Shown: in pieces, positions 47,923 through 58,530 of the stretch
Layout: every line of letters starts with the position of its first letter
Position numbering within the stretch: the stretch's first letter is position 1
Assembly (NCBI GenBank): GCA_030765055.1
Contig: CM060954.1
Coordinates: forward strand, 108,066,554 to 108,130,553
From: Mantis religiosa
Taxonomy: Eukaryota; Arthropoda; Insecta; Mantodea; Mantidae
DNA length: 64,000 bases
Reading direction: 5' to 3'
Translations under genes and position numbers: made by a program
Notes under the pieces: model-generated
Told to the model about the DNA's origin: nothing
The model's database searches: none
What the model saw: the letters and a program-made list of their open reading frames with translations, nothing else

Positions 47923-48642
47923 CGAGGTGAGTTATAACAAACACCTATTTTTGTTAGGTCTGGGACCAGATAGGAACTTCTGGTTTTTTATACTTAAAAT
48001 GGCGACGTTTTCATTGCAAGAACAGCATGTAATCATTTTCTCCATTTTTATGGTGTGACACCTATTGGAATTCATCGCCAGTTGAGTGAGGCATATGGTG
48101 ATGGTACCATAGATGTGTCTAATGTGCCCTCCTTGGTGCGAAAGTTCAATGAAGGCAGAACACCGTGTGACAACAAACCAAGACAGTCACGGCCTCGCAC
48201 CAGCCGGTCTGATGACATGATCCAGCGAGTGGAGAATGTTGTTTCGGAGGATCGCCGACTGAGCGTTGCAGACATTGCCATTTCCGAGGGATCTGTGCAC
48301 ACAATCCTGCATGAGGGTCTGAAAATGCGAAAAATGTCTGTGTCTTCCAGGTGGGTGCCACGAATCCTGACGGATGATGACAAGGCTGTGCGCGTAGCAA
48401 TTAATTATTGTCAGGTGATGTTGATGCGTGATGATGGCATGAATGAAATATCGATTACTCTCTGTTCTTGTATTGAAAACGTCACCATCGTCGCTGCCAC
48501 TAGAGCTCTATGCACTGTACAGTGCTGCCATCTGTCACGCATTCACAAGGAGTCCACGTGTATTAAAAATACCAGAAGATCTTATCTGGTCCCAGTCCTG
48601 TAAAAAAAGTAAATAAAATAGGTGTTATAACTTGAACGCACA
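47923..48642 (+). mobile_element. Mariner derivative with internal deletion (720 bp)
   Basis: Imperfect inverted ends share GTTATAAC, AACACCTATTTT, and further in CTGGGACCAGAT and TTCTGGT, about 70 bp in all, each next to TA. It contains the N-terminal half of a mariner transposase of the SETMAR-like type. The catalytic half is absent. A different mariner lineage from those at 8117 and 35544. Confidence 0.82.
48055..48603 (+). pseudogene. Mariner transposase, N-terminal half only
   Basis: The 182-codon frame begins with the helix-turn-helix region: IHRQLSEAYGDGTI, a linker with FNEGRTPCDNKPRQSRPRTS, and SVADIAISEGSVHTIL. It runs to about residue 120, then goes directly into non-homologous 3' UTR sequence. 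None of the three catalytic Asp residues is present. The family start is upstream near 48000 in another frame. A protein with only the DNA-binding domain could in principle bind the ends. Confidence 0.8.
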
Positions 48643-48682
48643 TAGTATATTGGTGTGTAACAGTAAATCTTTGATTCTGTTG

Positions 48683-48685
<3 letters not shown>

Positions 48686-48729
<44 letters not shown>
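48686..48729 (+). repeat. Poly(A) tract (~44 A)
   Basis: An A homopolymer followed by A-rich sequence. It may mark the tail of an unidentified retrosequence. The polylysine frame across it is artefactual. Confidence 0.9.
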
Positions 48730-48731
<2 letters not shown>

Positions 48732-48957
48732 AAAACAAAAAAAAAAAGGAAAACAAAACTCTTCTTTTCACTTTCGCTTTATTTTATATAAGTGAAAAGC
48801 AGTTGAGAGAAACGTTGCCTCATACTAAACGCATACTTTTTTTTAAAGTGACATTATTCTTATAAAATAAAAGGGTTGTAGCTTTAAATATTTCCAAAAT
48901 ATTATCAGTTATAGATTTCACAAATCGATTTGAAAGTTTAATTAGGCTCTTTGGTTG

Positions 48958-49410
48958 CCGCCCCCGTAGCTTAGGTGGTAGTGTGCGTCACTTTCAAGAG
49001 GTCCCCAGTTCGAGTCTCGGTCTGGGTGAGTTACCTGGATAAGTTTTCTTTCAGCGATTTTCCCTTATCCTGAAAAATAAACGTCGTATATGTAAGCCCT
49101 AAGGAACCTGGGCTAAATGAAATGTAAATGTGTAGTGTTGAACGCCCGCTTTTTCTACATACGGCATACATGAGATGAAGATGGAGCACCGGTGGAATGA
49201 GATGGCGGGAGAAACCGGAATTCCCGTAGAAAACCCGCCCCAGCGCCGAGTTGTCCACTACAAATCTCACTGCGGTCGCCTGGGATCGAACCCGGGCCGT
49301 CTTGGTGAGAGCCAAGCGATCTAACCACTGAGCCACGGCGTGGCCCCAGGGCTAATTTGAGTACCGTTTCACCCATTTCATTCCTCGTCCTAAACGACGT
49401 AGTTAAAAAA
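48958..49410 (+). mobile_element. tRNA-derived SINE interrupted by a second SINE
   Basis: The common SINE is readable at 48958-49116 (GAGTTACCTGGATAAG present) and resumes at 49349-49410 (GGGCTAATTTGAGTACCG to the A-rich end). Between the halves lies a minus-strand SINE flanked by GGGCTAA. Confidence 0.85.
49117..49348 (-). mobile_element. Nested tRNA-headed SINE, second family
   Basis: Minus-strand head GGCCACGCCGTGGCTCAGTG, A-box TGGCTCAGTGGTTA, B-box GGTTCGATCCC. The body ends in a short A-rich tail on the left. GGGCTAA occurs at 49110-49116 and 49349-49355. Confidence 0.85.
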
Positions 49411-50949
49411 TGCACTTTGTGTATAATTCTATGATTACCATTCTATATTGGACTGGATTTTTAAAAGCTTCCTGTTGTCTCAACTTTCGAAGCACGTCAG
49501 TGACCTAGCCTAATTCGGAACATTTCTTGCAAATATTTATTCTGAATAAACCTTTTAGTAGAAGAAAGTTTCTGAGCGGATTTTTGTATTGACTGTGGAA
49601 ATAAAACTGAAGTATAGAAAGTCTTGCAGTTATTTGTTTTTATTTTATTTCTTGCCTCTTTGTACGAGATTACGCAGTTTGGATGATGCAAACCAGAATG
49701 CGAAAATTCATTTGAATCCAGGAAGAGACAGAAAAAGAGCGAGGCAACGAATGAAGGAGATGATTTGATGAGAGTAGCTTTTTCGTCATTTAACAAAATT
49801 CGTTGGTTTTATGAGGGTAAGGGGTGGGTAAGAAACACTGTTAACTTAATTTAATCTCAGAAACCGGAGAGAGATTCATCTCGCACCATCCCATTCTACA
49901 CAAGGTTCATCATGAAGCACTGAGTGTTTGCCAGGCCTCTAATGCAATGCAAATACCAGCTAAAGTTCGTAATAATGAATGAAGTTGGACGGCAGCGCTC
50001 CTACCGACATCGAGAACAACCAGTAGATCTACTACAAGCTGCAAGAGGGCGCGGCAGTCGCTAACAAGCCGACCTCTTTTTGTTAACATTCGTCTCAGGC
50101 TCAAGGTGCAGCGACTCTGACATGTTATGCAAAAAGTTAAGGGTAGCTCACGGATGCGTGTAGCATTACGTTTATGCCGTGTTAAACCCAAAACAAAGTG
50201 ACGTAAAGGTCTGAATTAAGAATGTAAAATGTTTCAAGGAGCACACAACGGTCGTTATGAAGGCTGACCGTTCATGATTTTTCTTGTCCAAACTTGTCTT
50301 TCGTTAACGTAAGTTGCCTATGCTAAAATTGTGTCTTCCAGTGGCGTATCCTGTAAATTTGACAAAGTCATAGAAAATGAGAAATAGAAACTGTGTGCAT
50401 TACACATTAATAACTCTCATCTTTTCTGTTCAAAAGAGATGTATCATTCCTTCGCAATAAACAGGGCCAGCAGAAGAGCTTAAGAGCTTTACACGAAGTA
50501 TCAGAGCTGTTCCAATTTAGCTTATCTAACTTATCAAAGAATAAATATGATTGAAAAGCTCTGTTAAACGCATTTAATAAGAACTTCACTTTCAGAATCA
50601 TTTATAATATGAACATTCAGGAAGAAAATTTCACTGAAATGAAATAAACATTCCTCGCAGCTTGAATGCACTCGAACTCCAACTCGATACTGACAGGCTG
50701 TTAACAGCCAGAAGGTTTTCGCTGCGTACCCACCCAGGTTTTGGGTCTGACCGCAGGTTTATAGTTTTGATGATTACAGGATGAGGTGGGATTATTTTAA
50801 TGAAATTTTGATGAGGTAGCTTTTTGCTCCTCTTTATTTTGTACAGGATGCTAAACCACTTTTTTGTTTACACCCTGGTGTTTTATTTTGATATAAGGTG
50901 GGGTAAATTTTGTAGCCAAACAGCTCATTTGGAGATTTTTGAAATTCAG
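49411..50949. other. No gene recognised in 1.5 kb
   Basis: Short frames only (for example 49497-49796 minus and 49910-50191 minus) with no motif. Confidence 0.45.
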
Positions 50950-51440
50950 CTTATGCTGCTGTTTGGATTAACTCCTTTGTTACCTCGAGTGCCCACATGC
51001 AATAGGGGTACCCGGTAAAACCTGAAGCGGCGTCTCGTAGCGTCGTTATCTCCTAGAGACCGAACCAGGGCACTTCTGTGAGCTTGAATTTGAGCGTAGG
51101 ATTTTGTCGCCCGGCGCCTAATTTCGTCCTCCACGTATGGGAGAAGAGAAGCTTCGTGAAGCAACCTCACGGGGAAAGAACGACCCACAGAATAGATGCA
51201 TCGGAGCCCTCTATTCTATGCACGCTGAAGGTATGCTATCCAGCTATCGGAAGCCATGCCCCAGATTTCACAGGCGTACATGAGCGGGATTATCAGCGCT
51301 CAAAAGAGGTGTAGCTTTAAGTGGACTGGCATAGAGCCCGAACCCAGCATTGGGCACAGAGAGGCAATAGCCTCCTGTACCAGTGCCGATAGTTCCCTGA
51401 TGTGTCCGCGGAAATTGAATGCAGTGGCAAGTGGTGCATG
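50950..51440 (-). pseudogene. LINE ORF2 remnant (distal RT/thumb region)
   Basis: Minus-strand reading gives LIIPLMYACEIWGMAS near 51270, like the RPIMTYGCEIWG block after the RT domain in Jockey-like LINEs. It is followed by CIYSVGRSFPVRLLHEA and a stretch open for 80 codons. Stops interrupt it. No 3' end is found. Confidence 0.6.
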
Positions 51441-51829
51441 CATTTCTTCATATTTCACAGGCTATTCGTTCACCGAGGTTGCGTTTGACGCCATTATAGC
51501 TAGCAATGTGGTGAGAATAACTCAGCTTTTGCCTAAGCTATTAGAAGAACAAATATGGTGTCAACCACAGACGCACAATGGTTTGATATTGTGTGAGAAG
51601 GCACATCTACTATTCTCCCTAATAGTGCATTCATTGCATTCATAGACAATAGGACATTGATGTGATCACTACAAAAATGTATGCGATAAACAACCTGGAG
51701 GGCCAATACCGAAGATGTTGCTTTAATGCTACTTTGTTTCAGAATGAGGAAGAATACTGTGCTACGTAAGTTTTACTTTTTTGATTTCTTGGAATAATCT
51801 AACGGAATAGAGCTATCACAGAGCAGTAA

Positions 51830-52056
51830 GCCCGCCTCGGTAGCGTGGTGGTAGCATGTCTGACTCACGTTCAAGAGGCCCCGAGTTCGAATCTAGGTCA
51901 GGGTCAGTTACCTGGATAAGGTATTTTCCGGGGTTTTACCTTATCCTTCAAGAAAAATGTCGGATAACTCTAAGCTCTATGGACCCTGGGCTCATTTGAG
52001 CTTCATTTCAGCCATTCCATTCATCGCCCGATATGACCTAACGTTGGAGGACGTAA

Positions 52057-52135
<79 letters not shown>

Positions 52136-52138
52136 AAA
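51830..52138 (+). mobile_element. tRNA-derived SINE whose tail is a (CA)n microsatellite
   Basis: Full-length common SINE (51830-52059), then (CA)n (52060-52133), then AGAGCAGTAA, which also precedes the SINE (51820-51829). The microsatellite therefore lies inside the target duplication. Confidence 0.92.
52060..52133 (+). repeat. (CA)n microsatellite
   Basis: About 37 CA units, continuous with the SINE tail. Confidence 0.97.
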
Positions 52139-52148
52139 AGAGCAGTAA

Positions 52149-54340
52149 CGAGCTTTGATATCTCTGTCTGACAGTGGCACCAGAAAGGCAACTAGCGGTA
52201 AGTAAAGCTGTCAGCGTGGCTCTTTTCCGGCAACTGCAATGAAATGCTGGACGCATTTTTGAATCTGCTCACCATATGCACATTTTCTTCAAAGAGAACG
52301 AGTTCCGCTTTACGAGCAAACTGAGATATCGAATTACTTCATGGAATTTTGGAAGTTGCTGAGTTGGAAATTACTCTGCTCCAAGCCAACGTTTCTAACA
52401 GGATTATATTCCATCGAAAGCAAGGGACGAATTGCTTCACCTTTAATTGTTAGTAATGCATTACTTTTTATATTTTCATTAAACAATGACGGTACAGCTT
52501 TCAAACATTAACCCTGAAGTGCATGGTGTAGCAGATATGCAATATAAGGCTTATTCAGTTAGAGAAATGTTTTAGTTGTGTTTTTTTTATTATCATGATG
52601 TTGTACTGGCGTTTGTCAGTTATACACTCGAAACTTTAAGTGTTTTGAATTGTATTATATTATTTTTACAATTATATTATAGTATTCTTTTTTACAATAG
52701 AAAGGCAAAATCCAAGCAACTGCAGTCAAGTAATATCCCGACAATATCCAAGGGTGCCATCACACCGATTAATTTACTTGGGCCCTCCCCATCCTTTACC
52801 AAAGGCACATTTGACTGCAGTTGCCGAGATCCGAACTCGCGACATTTAGCTTTGAATGGATGGTCAGTCCATTTTTTATCGCTTTAACGATAACTTTTAT
52901 CTAAAAATTCTCATAGATTTAAGGACCATGGCTATTCGCATCGATTGCGTTGAGGCACCGCAGAAAGCGGCATGAAAACCGGTTTATGAATTACAGCAAG
53001 AATGGCATAAGGAGCAAAATGATTTATGCATTTAAAGGTTAATAAACATGTGACACTTTAGCATGTAGTTTCCTTGAACTCCAAGATATGGCATGAAGTA
53101 CTTGGACATTTGTTCAGGAAGCTTAACAGCCCTAGTAGCGATACTGCTCGCTCCGGCTTTGAGAGTTGGATTCAAAAACGTGAAATGTGGACAACGGTGT
53201 TGACCGAGCGTTGTCCTTTGTCGCAGAGCTACCGCTGCTGGACGATATGCAGATACCCTATCAAGATAATCCTGTTTTGGAGAAACTAGGTATTTATTGT
53301 TTATTACCTTCCTATGAGTAATCTAAATTACTTGAGGTTAGCACAGAAAATCAAGTTCTTTAAAATAATAGTACTTTACATTACGCTGTGTGAAAAATTT
53401 TTCTTTTGACAAGCTTCATTTCTAAAAATAGAATTGCACAGATTTTGGTAACTAGGAATAGAACTTACTAGAAACAATTTTGAAACGGCAAACTACTTGT
53501 ACAAGAGTGTGAATATTGTAGAAAGTAGTGAAACATGTGTGAGGCTAGAGTGCTGTGTCTGTGCAAAAATTGAATGTGGTTTCTCTTTAATTACCTATGA
53601 AAAGGAGAAATAAATCGCCAAAGAAGCTATGAAACTTCAGCATTAGGGTATATGAAAGCAAAAGTAAAAGCTTGTGGGCAACATTTTAATGAAGGCATTT
53701 ATGAAGTAGGCTGTCTTACAGGTGGTATAAGTGGAGACAAGTTAATTTGTTTGCATATCATAGATTGTCACTACAAATTTGTTACGCTGTACCACATAGA
53801 TGACACTTCAATTATTTGGAGCTACGGTGACGCAGGCTTGTCATTAGAGTAAATCCATTCACGTATTTTGCTGTGAAAGTGGAATAGGACAGTCACATTA
53901 TCTTCCTGTATTTATGGTTGGAATGGGATATACGTGGACCGTTTCTACAGTTGCTAACAGTGCTGTTGTTTAAGTACTTTTGGATACTCTAATTGCTGTT
54001 TGACAGTATGGCCTGAGCTATTACCTGCCTGTTCCGGATGATTTCTCTTGATCAGGGTTCTTAACTTGATGACGAAGTAATGTGTACGTCATCCTTTTAC
54101 ATAAAACATTTTAAATTTTAATAGAGATTAATAAGCAAGAAGCCGACTATTTGAGGTTACAACACAAGTGCATAGCAATGTGACGAAAGGTGGATCAGCG
54201 ACTATGGTTATTAAATGCAGTCCCATTCCAGTCCAAGCCACCTGCATCTCCAAAGAGATAAACAAAAGCGGATAAAAGCGGAACATAGTCCAAATCATGG
54301 AAGCATTAACTCCTCTCTCTAGCTTCCACTAGCACCAATA
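52149..54340. other. No gene recognised in 2.2 kb
   Basis: Frames at 52576-52887 and 53652-53852 are short and show no domain. A weak B-box-like sequence near 52830 on the minus strand is insufficient to call a SINE. Confidence 0.4.
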
Positions 54341-54349
54341 TACAGATTA

Positions 54350-54586
54350 GCCCGCCTGGGTAGCGTGGTGTCTGCCTCACGTTCAAGAGGTCCCGAGTTC
54401 GAATCTCGGTTAGGGTGAGTTACCTGGATAAGGTTTTCTCCGGGGTTTTCCCTTATCCTGAAGGACGAATGTCGGGTAACTCTAGGCTCTGTGCACCCTG
54501 GGCTCATTTGAGCAACATTTCACCCCTTCCATTCATCTTCCGATATGACTTAACGTTGGAGGACGTAAATAAAAAAAAAAGAAGTG
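54350..54586 (+). mobile_element. tRNA-derived SINE (common family)
   Basis: GCCCGCCTGGGTAGCGTGGT head with a short deletion before TCTGCCTCACGTTC, full body and an A10 tail. TACAGATT on both sides (54341-54348 and 54587-54594). Confidence 0.93.
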
Positions 54587-54594
54587 TACAGATT

Positions 54595-55030
54595 GCATGA
54601 TGCTTAGGAAGAGCTGAAAACATTACGTGAACTCACGCTCCTGACTTCAGTCTTCAGGTCTAGAGATCTCAGAACCATCTGAACTGACGATAAAAGGTCA
54701 CATCAAGCGCTCTGTTCGCTTCTGGGAGCTAGTGTAACTGCAAGAATTAATGATATAGAGAAAGGGAGAGGGAGAGAGAGAGTAAGAGAGAGAAGCAGAG
54801 GTAGACCTCTTCAGAAATGTCAAACGAGGATAGTATTAGCTTCAAATACTTCAAGTAAATAATAAAAAAAATCCAAAATATCCTTATTGTCCCTTCATTC
54901 GGGATCCTGTATGATGGCAGTTAGTGCTACCATCAAGTTGGTAGTGCGCTTTTTCAGCTCTAGTTTCTATGCCCCTATTAAATCCTGACTTCTTGCAGGC
55001 AATAGCAGTAGGGTATGGATAGCTTTGATC
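54595..55030. other. No gene; short (GA)n at 54760-54800
   Basis: Purine-rich simple repeat and otherwise featureless sequence. Confidence 0.5.
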
Positions 55031-55042
55031 TTTCATCTCCTT

Positions 55043-55296
55043 ACATAAATGCTGAGGCTTTCACGGCCGGCGTCGTTAACTCCACTATGTTGTCCGGGCT
55101 TGTAGGCCGTGGTCCATTTGCATTTCCTTCCTATGTTTCGCCGTAAACTGCGTTCGGCACCTTCAGGGTTTTAAGTCGAGAGTCCGGGTCTCTTGACCTA
55201 GAACCCTGAAGATGCCGAACGCAGTTTTCGGCGAAACGTCGGAAAGAAATACAAATGGACCACGGCCTACAAGCCCGGACAACATAATTAGTGGAG
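55043..55296. mobile_element. Foldback insertion, 254 bp, 12-bp TSD, hammerhead-like core
   Basis: Two ~105-bp arms (about 55079-55185 and 55190-55298) are inverted copies of each other; both include TGTTGTCCGGGCTTGTAGGC or its complement. TTTCATCTCCTT flanks the insertion (55031-55042 and 55297-55308). The right arm contains CTGAAGA (55206-55212), a 6-bp stem GCCGAA/TTCGGC with a 7-base loop, then GAAAC and GTC (55233-55240). This matches the conserved core of a hammerhead ribozyme, which is known from Penelope-like elements. The left arm has the same layout, but CTGAAGG and GAAACAT. Activity is inference; stem I pairing looks weak. Confidence 0.75.
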
Positions 55297-55308
55297 TTTC
55301 ATCTCCTT

Positions 55309-57007
55309 GTCCTCATATCCTGTTTCTTTATCTTACTCATTTTCCTCCATATCCTTTACACTCCCTCCCCGCAAAATAGTTTCCTAAAGAGTTGCAACCG
55401 ACATACCGATTGGATCATATCGACATACCCAATGATGTCCTTTTGTCTCAAAATAAACTGCTCTTCATGATCAGGCTGTTATCTTTCCTGTTGCGAAAAT
55501 AACTTTATGGGCGCAAGTGATATTCAGGCACCGGCTTTACAGCGTGACTTCACAGCTTGTTTATACAACACCGCAAGGCATGCCAAGCATCTGATTGAAT
55601 GTTGGGTTGAGCAGCTCCTGCTGCCAACCCCCATTAAATTTTGCGCCTGCCATAGGAAGATTGCCCAACCATTTATTTGATTTCTCAAGCATCAAGCAGT
55701 AGCAATTTTTCGGAGAACCAAGGACTCTGCGCTTCAAGTGTTGTCCATTCGTTAACTTTCTCATACCTGAACTTCGTTTTAATGAGATCTACCGCTCATG
55801 TGTTTTTCTTCTGAATGTCAATATAACCCAAAATGTAATTAAGAAGACTTATTAACATGCAGCTGTTATTTCTGAAACTTAACTAGGATATGCTTCGATA
55901 TTAAATGAAAATACGATACAGAATTAAATCAGCATATTTGTCAAACCGTTTTAAAATGCCGTAATTACTGAAATCGATTAGCTTTTTCTTGCGTTAATTT
56001 CCTCTTGTAGCTTTTAGTATCTCAGATGTCAACCTCATCAATATTGTAGGAATAAAACACATTCACTACATGTTCTCAAATTATATTTGGAATAATCTGT
56101 TTTGTGCTTAAAGAAAACGTATAAACGAAAACTCGGCGAAATTCTCACAGAGTAGTAGTTCAGCAAAGCACAGACGTGTGGCGCTGAAGGGCTCTTTACA
56201 AAGCACGTAACATCATGTCGGTAAAGGGCCGTGATAAGCGCGCTGTTAGCGGCAGAAAGTAACACTAATATCTGAGCAGTGCAAGACAAGCAGGGCGCAG
56301 TTATGCAAGAAATACCTATAAAAGAGTCCAACATCCGTGTAACAACCCAGGTGTTTTTAAAGGAGCATTAGTGTGTCTTTCCATTAACAAGAGTAAGTAT
56401 ATAAACGTTTGTTCTTTTTTATGAAAAAATCTTAGAAAAGGTAAGTACATAAACGCAGAGAAAGAGAACAGAATATTCGAAATTACTTCCACACTACGAA
56501 TTAAAATGTAATAAAATGCACATTTTGAATATTTTATAATAACTTGTGAACACTTCTTCAGTCCAACTGAATCTTCTATAATTCTATATTACTGGGAAAG
56601 AATAAAAGAAAGGTTATTATATAACAATAGAGATCACGTTAAATGTTCAATTTATATTTAATACATTCCTGTAACGTTAACCATGACGGAAGCATTTGTT
56701 GCTCTTGGTTTCAGGTTTATAACAATTTTAGCTTTTGGTGGGCTAAATTGTCTTATATTTTGTTTCTAAATTATAATGTACTGCAAATGTATAGGAATTT
56801 CACAGTTAACATACAGGGACAAAATCTTTAAAGAAATTGCAGTCGCGTCAGTCTCCTGAACCCTCTTTTACCCAAAATAAATAACATTATAATGAAATCG
56901 TTTCTGCAAAAAGTTTGTAAGTTAAAATGTGGTATTTAGAAAAATCAGAGCAACAAGCCTTTATCAGTACACATATAGGAAATAAATGCAAATTATAGAA
57001 GAGAAAG
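55309..57007. other. No gene recognised in 1.7 kb
   Basis: Only short frames (for example 56038-56334 minus) without motif. Confidence 0.45.
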
Positions 57008-57200
57008 ATACGCTCGGCAGGTTCGATTCCTATGAGGACGACCCCTCTGAATTTAGGTTTTCCCTAGTTAATAGGCAAATGATGGAATGAGTTGCCGGGC
57101 ATTATTCTGTTCTTCATTTTCCAGCATTTCATAACTTTGTTTCAGAATTGAAGGATCAACGCGTAGGGCGAGGTGCGTCGCGATGGAATTTGCTTTGTGG
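57008..57200 (+). repeat. Possible SINE fragment
   Basis: GGTTCGATTCCTATG resembles a B-box and neighbouring sequence, followed by TTTTCCCTAGTTAATAGGC. The A-box half is missing. Confidence 0.35.
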
Positions 57201-57927
57201 AATGATAAGCTTTGACATTCAATATGACACGTCTCTGAGAACTCTGGGAGAGCTTTTGAGTTAATATCATCATTATTGTAGCATTACACAAGTGACCGGT
57301 TTTCATTTGAATTACCCTGATATGTATATAATGTATCGTATTACGGTAATAATTGTGAAGTTCATGAAAATGAAAATCGCAATATAAATGTTAAATTCCT
57401 AAATGTATTGAGGCTCCAGCCTCTAAATTGTAGGTATCGTAGATAATATACCTTTTACAGAATTTTTAGCATATTTATAATCAGATTGAAGCCCAACCTT
57501 AGTGGTCATAAAATACATATTTCTGCTTAAACTATTTTTTGATTGTAGATTATTTCTTAATTGATTTAATATAGGTAAAAATATTTATGTCAGTCCACTT
57601 AAAAGTCGTATTTGACTTCTATATGTTGAACCAGAAATATAGAATGTTAAAATAAATAATATTTTAGATGGTAATAAAACCCTGAAATAAAATACATAGA
57701 ATTAACATGTTTTTATCTTCTTTTTAAACAGTTCATATTTAAATATATACCGAATAAAACATTTGAAGTGATGTTAGGATGAACCCGAAGTTCTTTAAGT
57801 TGATAGTTACTGGAAATTTATTCTGCAAGATGGAGAAAAATGTCGTCATGAGGGGAACTTATCCACGCAACTTTCTGTAACTAAAATTCCAACTCCGGCC
57901 TTACGGTTTGGAAGGCAGAAATCCAAC
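57201..57927. other. No gene recognised
   Basis: AT-rich sequence up to the ATAT (57928-57931) that adjoins the Gypsy element. Confidence 0.5.
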
Positions 57928-57931
57928 ATAT

Positions 57932-58530
57932 TGTGACTTTGTGGGTTCGTGGAATAAAAAGTCCAATTACACCACCCAACAATGTTCTTTATTTCCACCG
58001 ACTTACAGTTTAACACTCGCCAATTACACAAAATTACTTGCTGCACACAATTACAATTTACCCGTTCGTCCGTTACAATTTCCTTGTACTCGCGATTACA
58101 TAAACTCCGATACTCATACACAGTTCGTACAGCCTTCCGTTCCACAATCCTTTCGTTCATTAACACGTCACTGACTAACTCTTACACCAAGAACTGCGAC
58201 TGTCTTCTCGCTCACACTCACTAACCAACTGATTGACCAACACAACCAACAACTGAACTGACTACACCAAAACCAACTCAACAACTGACTCACACTGTCT
58301 GTCTGTAACCCTCTTTATAGGAATATCGCCGGTTTCTGGTGTTTACACGATTGTTCTGGTAACAGAAAGATCGAGAACCAGGTGGAAGGAAAACAGACGC
58401 ACAATTATGTTTCTTTCCGACCACTGGCTGTCACCACTATAAGACAAACGAGGGAAAGGCGTGGCTAACCGAGCCTCCCCTGTCTTCCGTTGCCAGCTGC
58501 TCACAGGGTGTTTCAGCGCTCCCCGTTACA
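57932..58530 (-). repeat. 3' LTR of Gypsy copy 2
   Basis: 599 bp. On the minus strand it starts TGTAACGGGG and ends AAAGTCACA, with TATAAAGAGG as probable TATA box. Confidence 0.95.

Noticed and set aside
48632..48865. Polylysine frame
   Set aside because: Translation of a poly(A) tract.
51957..52148. Frame with Thr-His repeats
   Set aside because: Translation of the (CA)n microsatellite and the SINE.
44643..54430. tRNA-like sequences as functional tRNA genes
   Set aside because: Each continues into the shared SINE body and is flanked by target duplications, so they are SINE heads.
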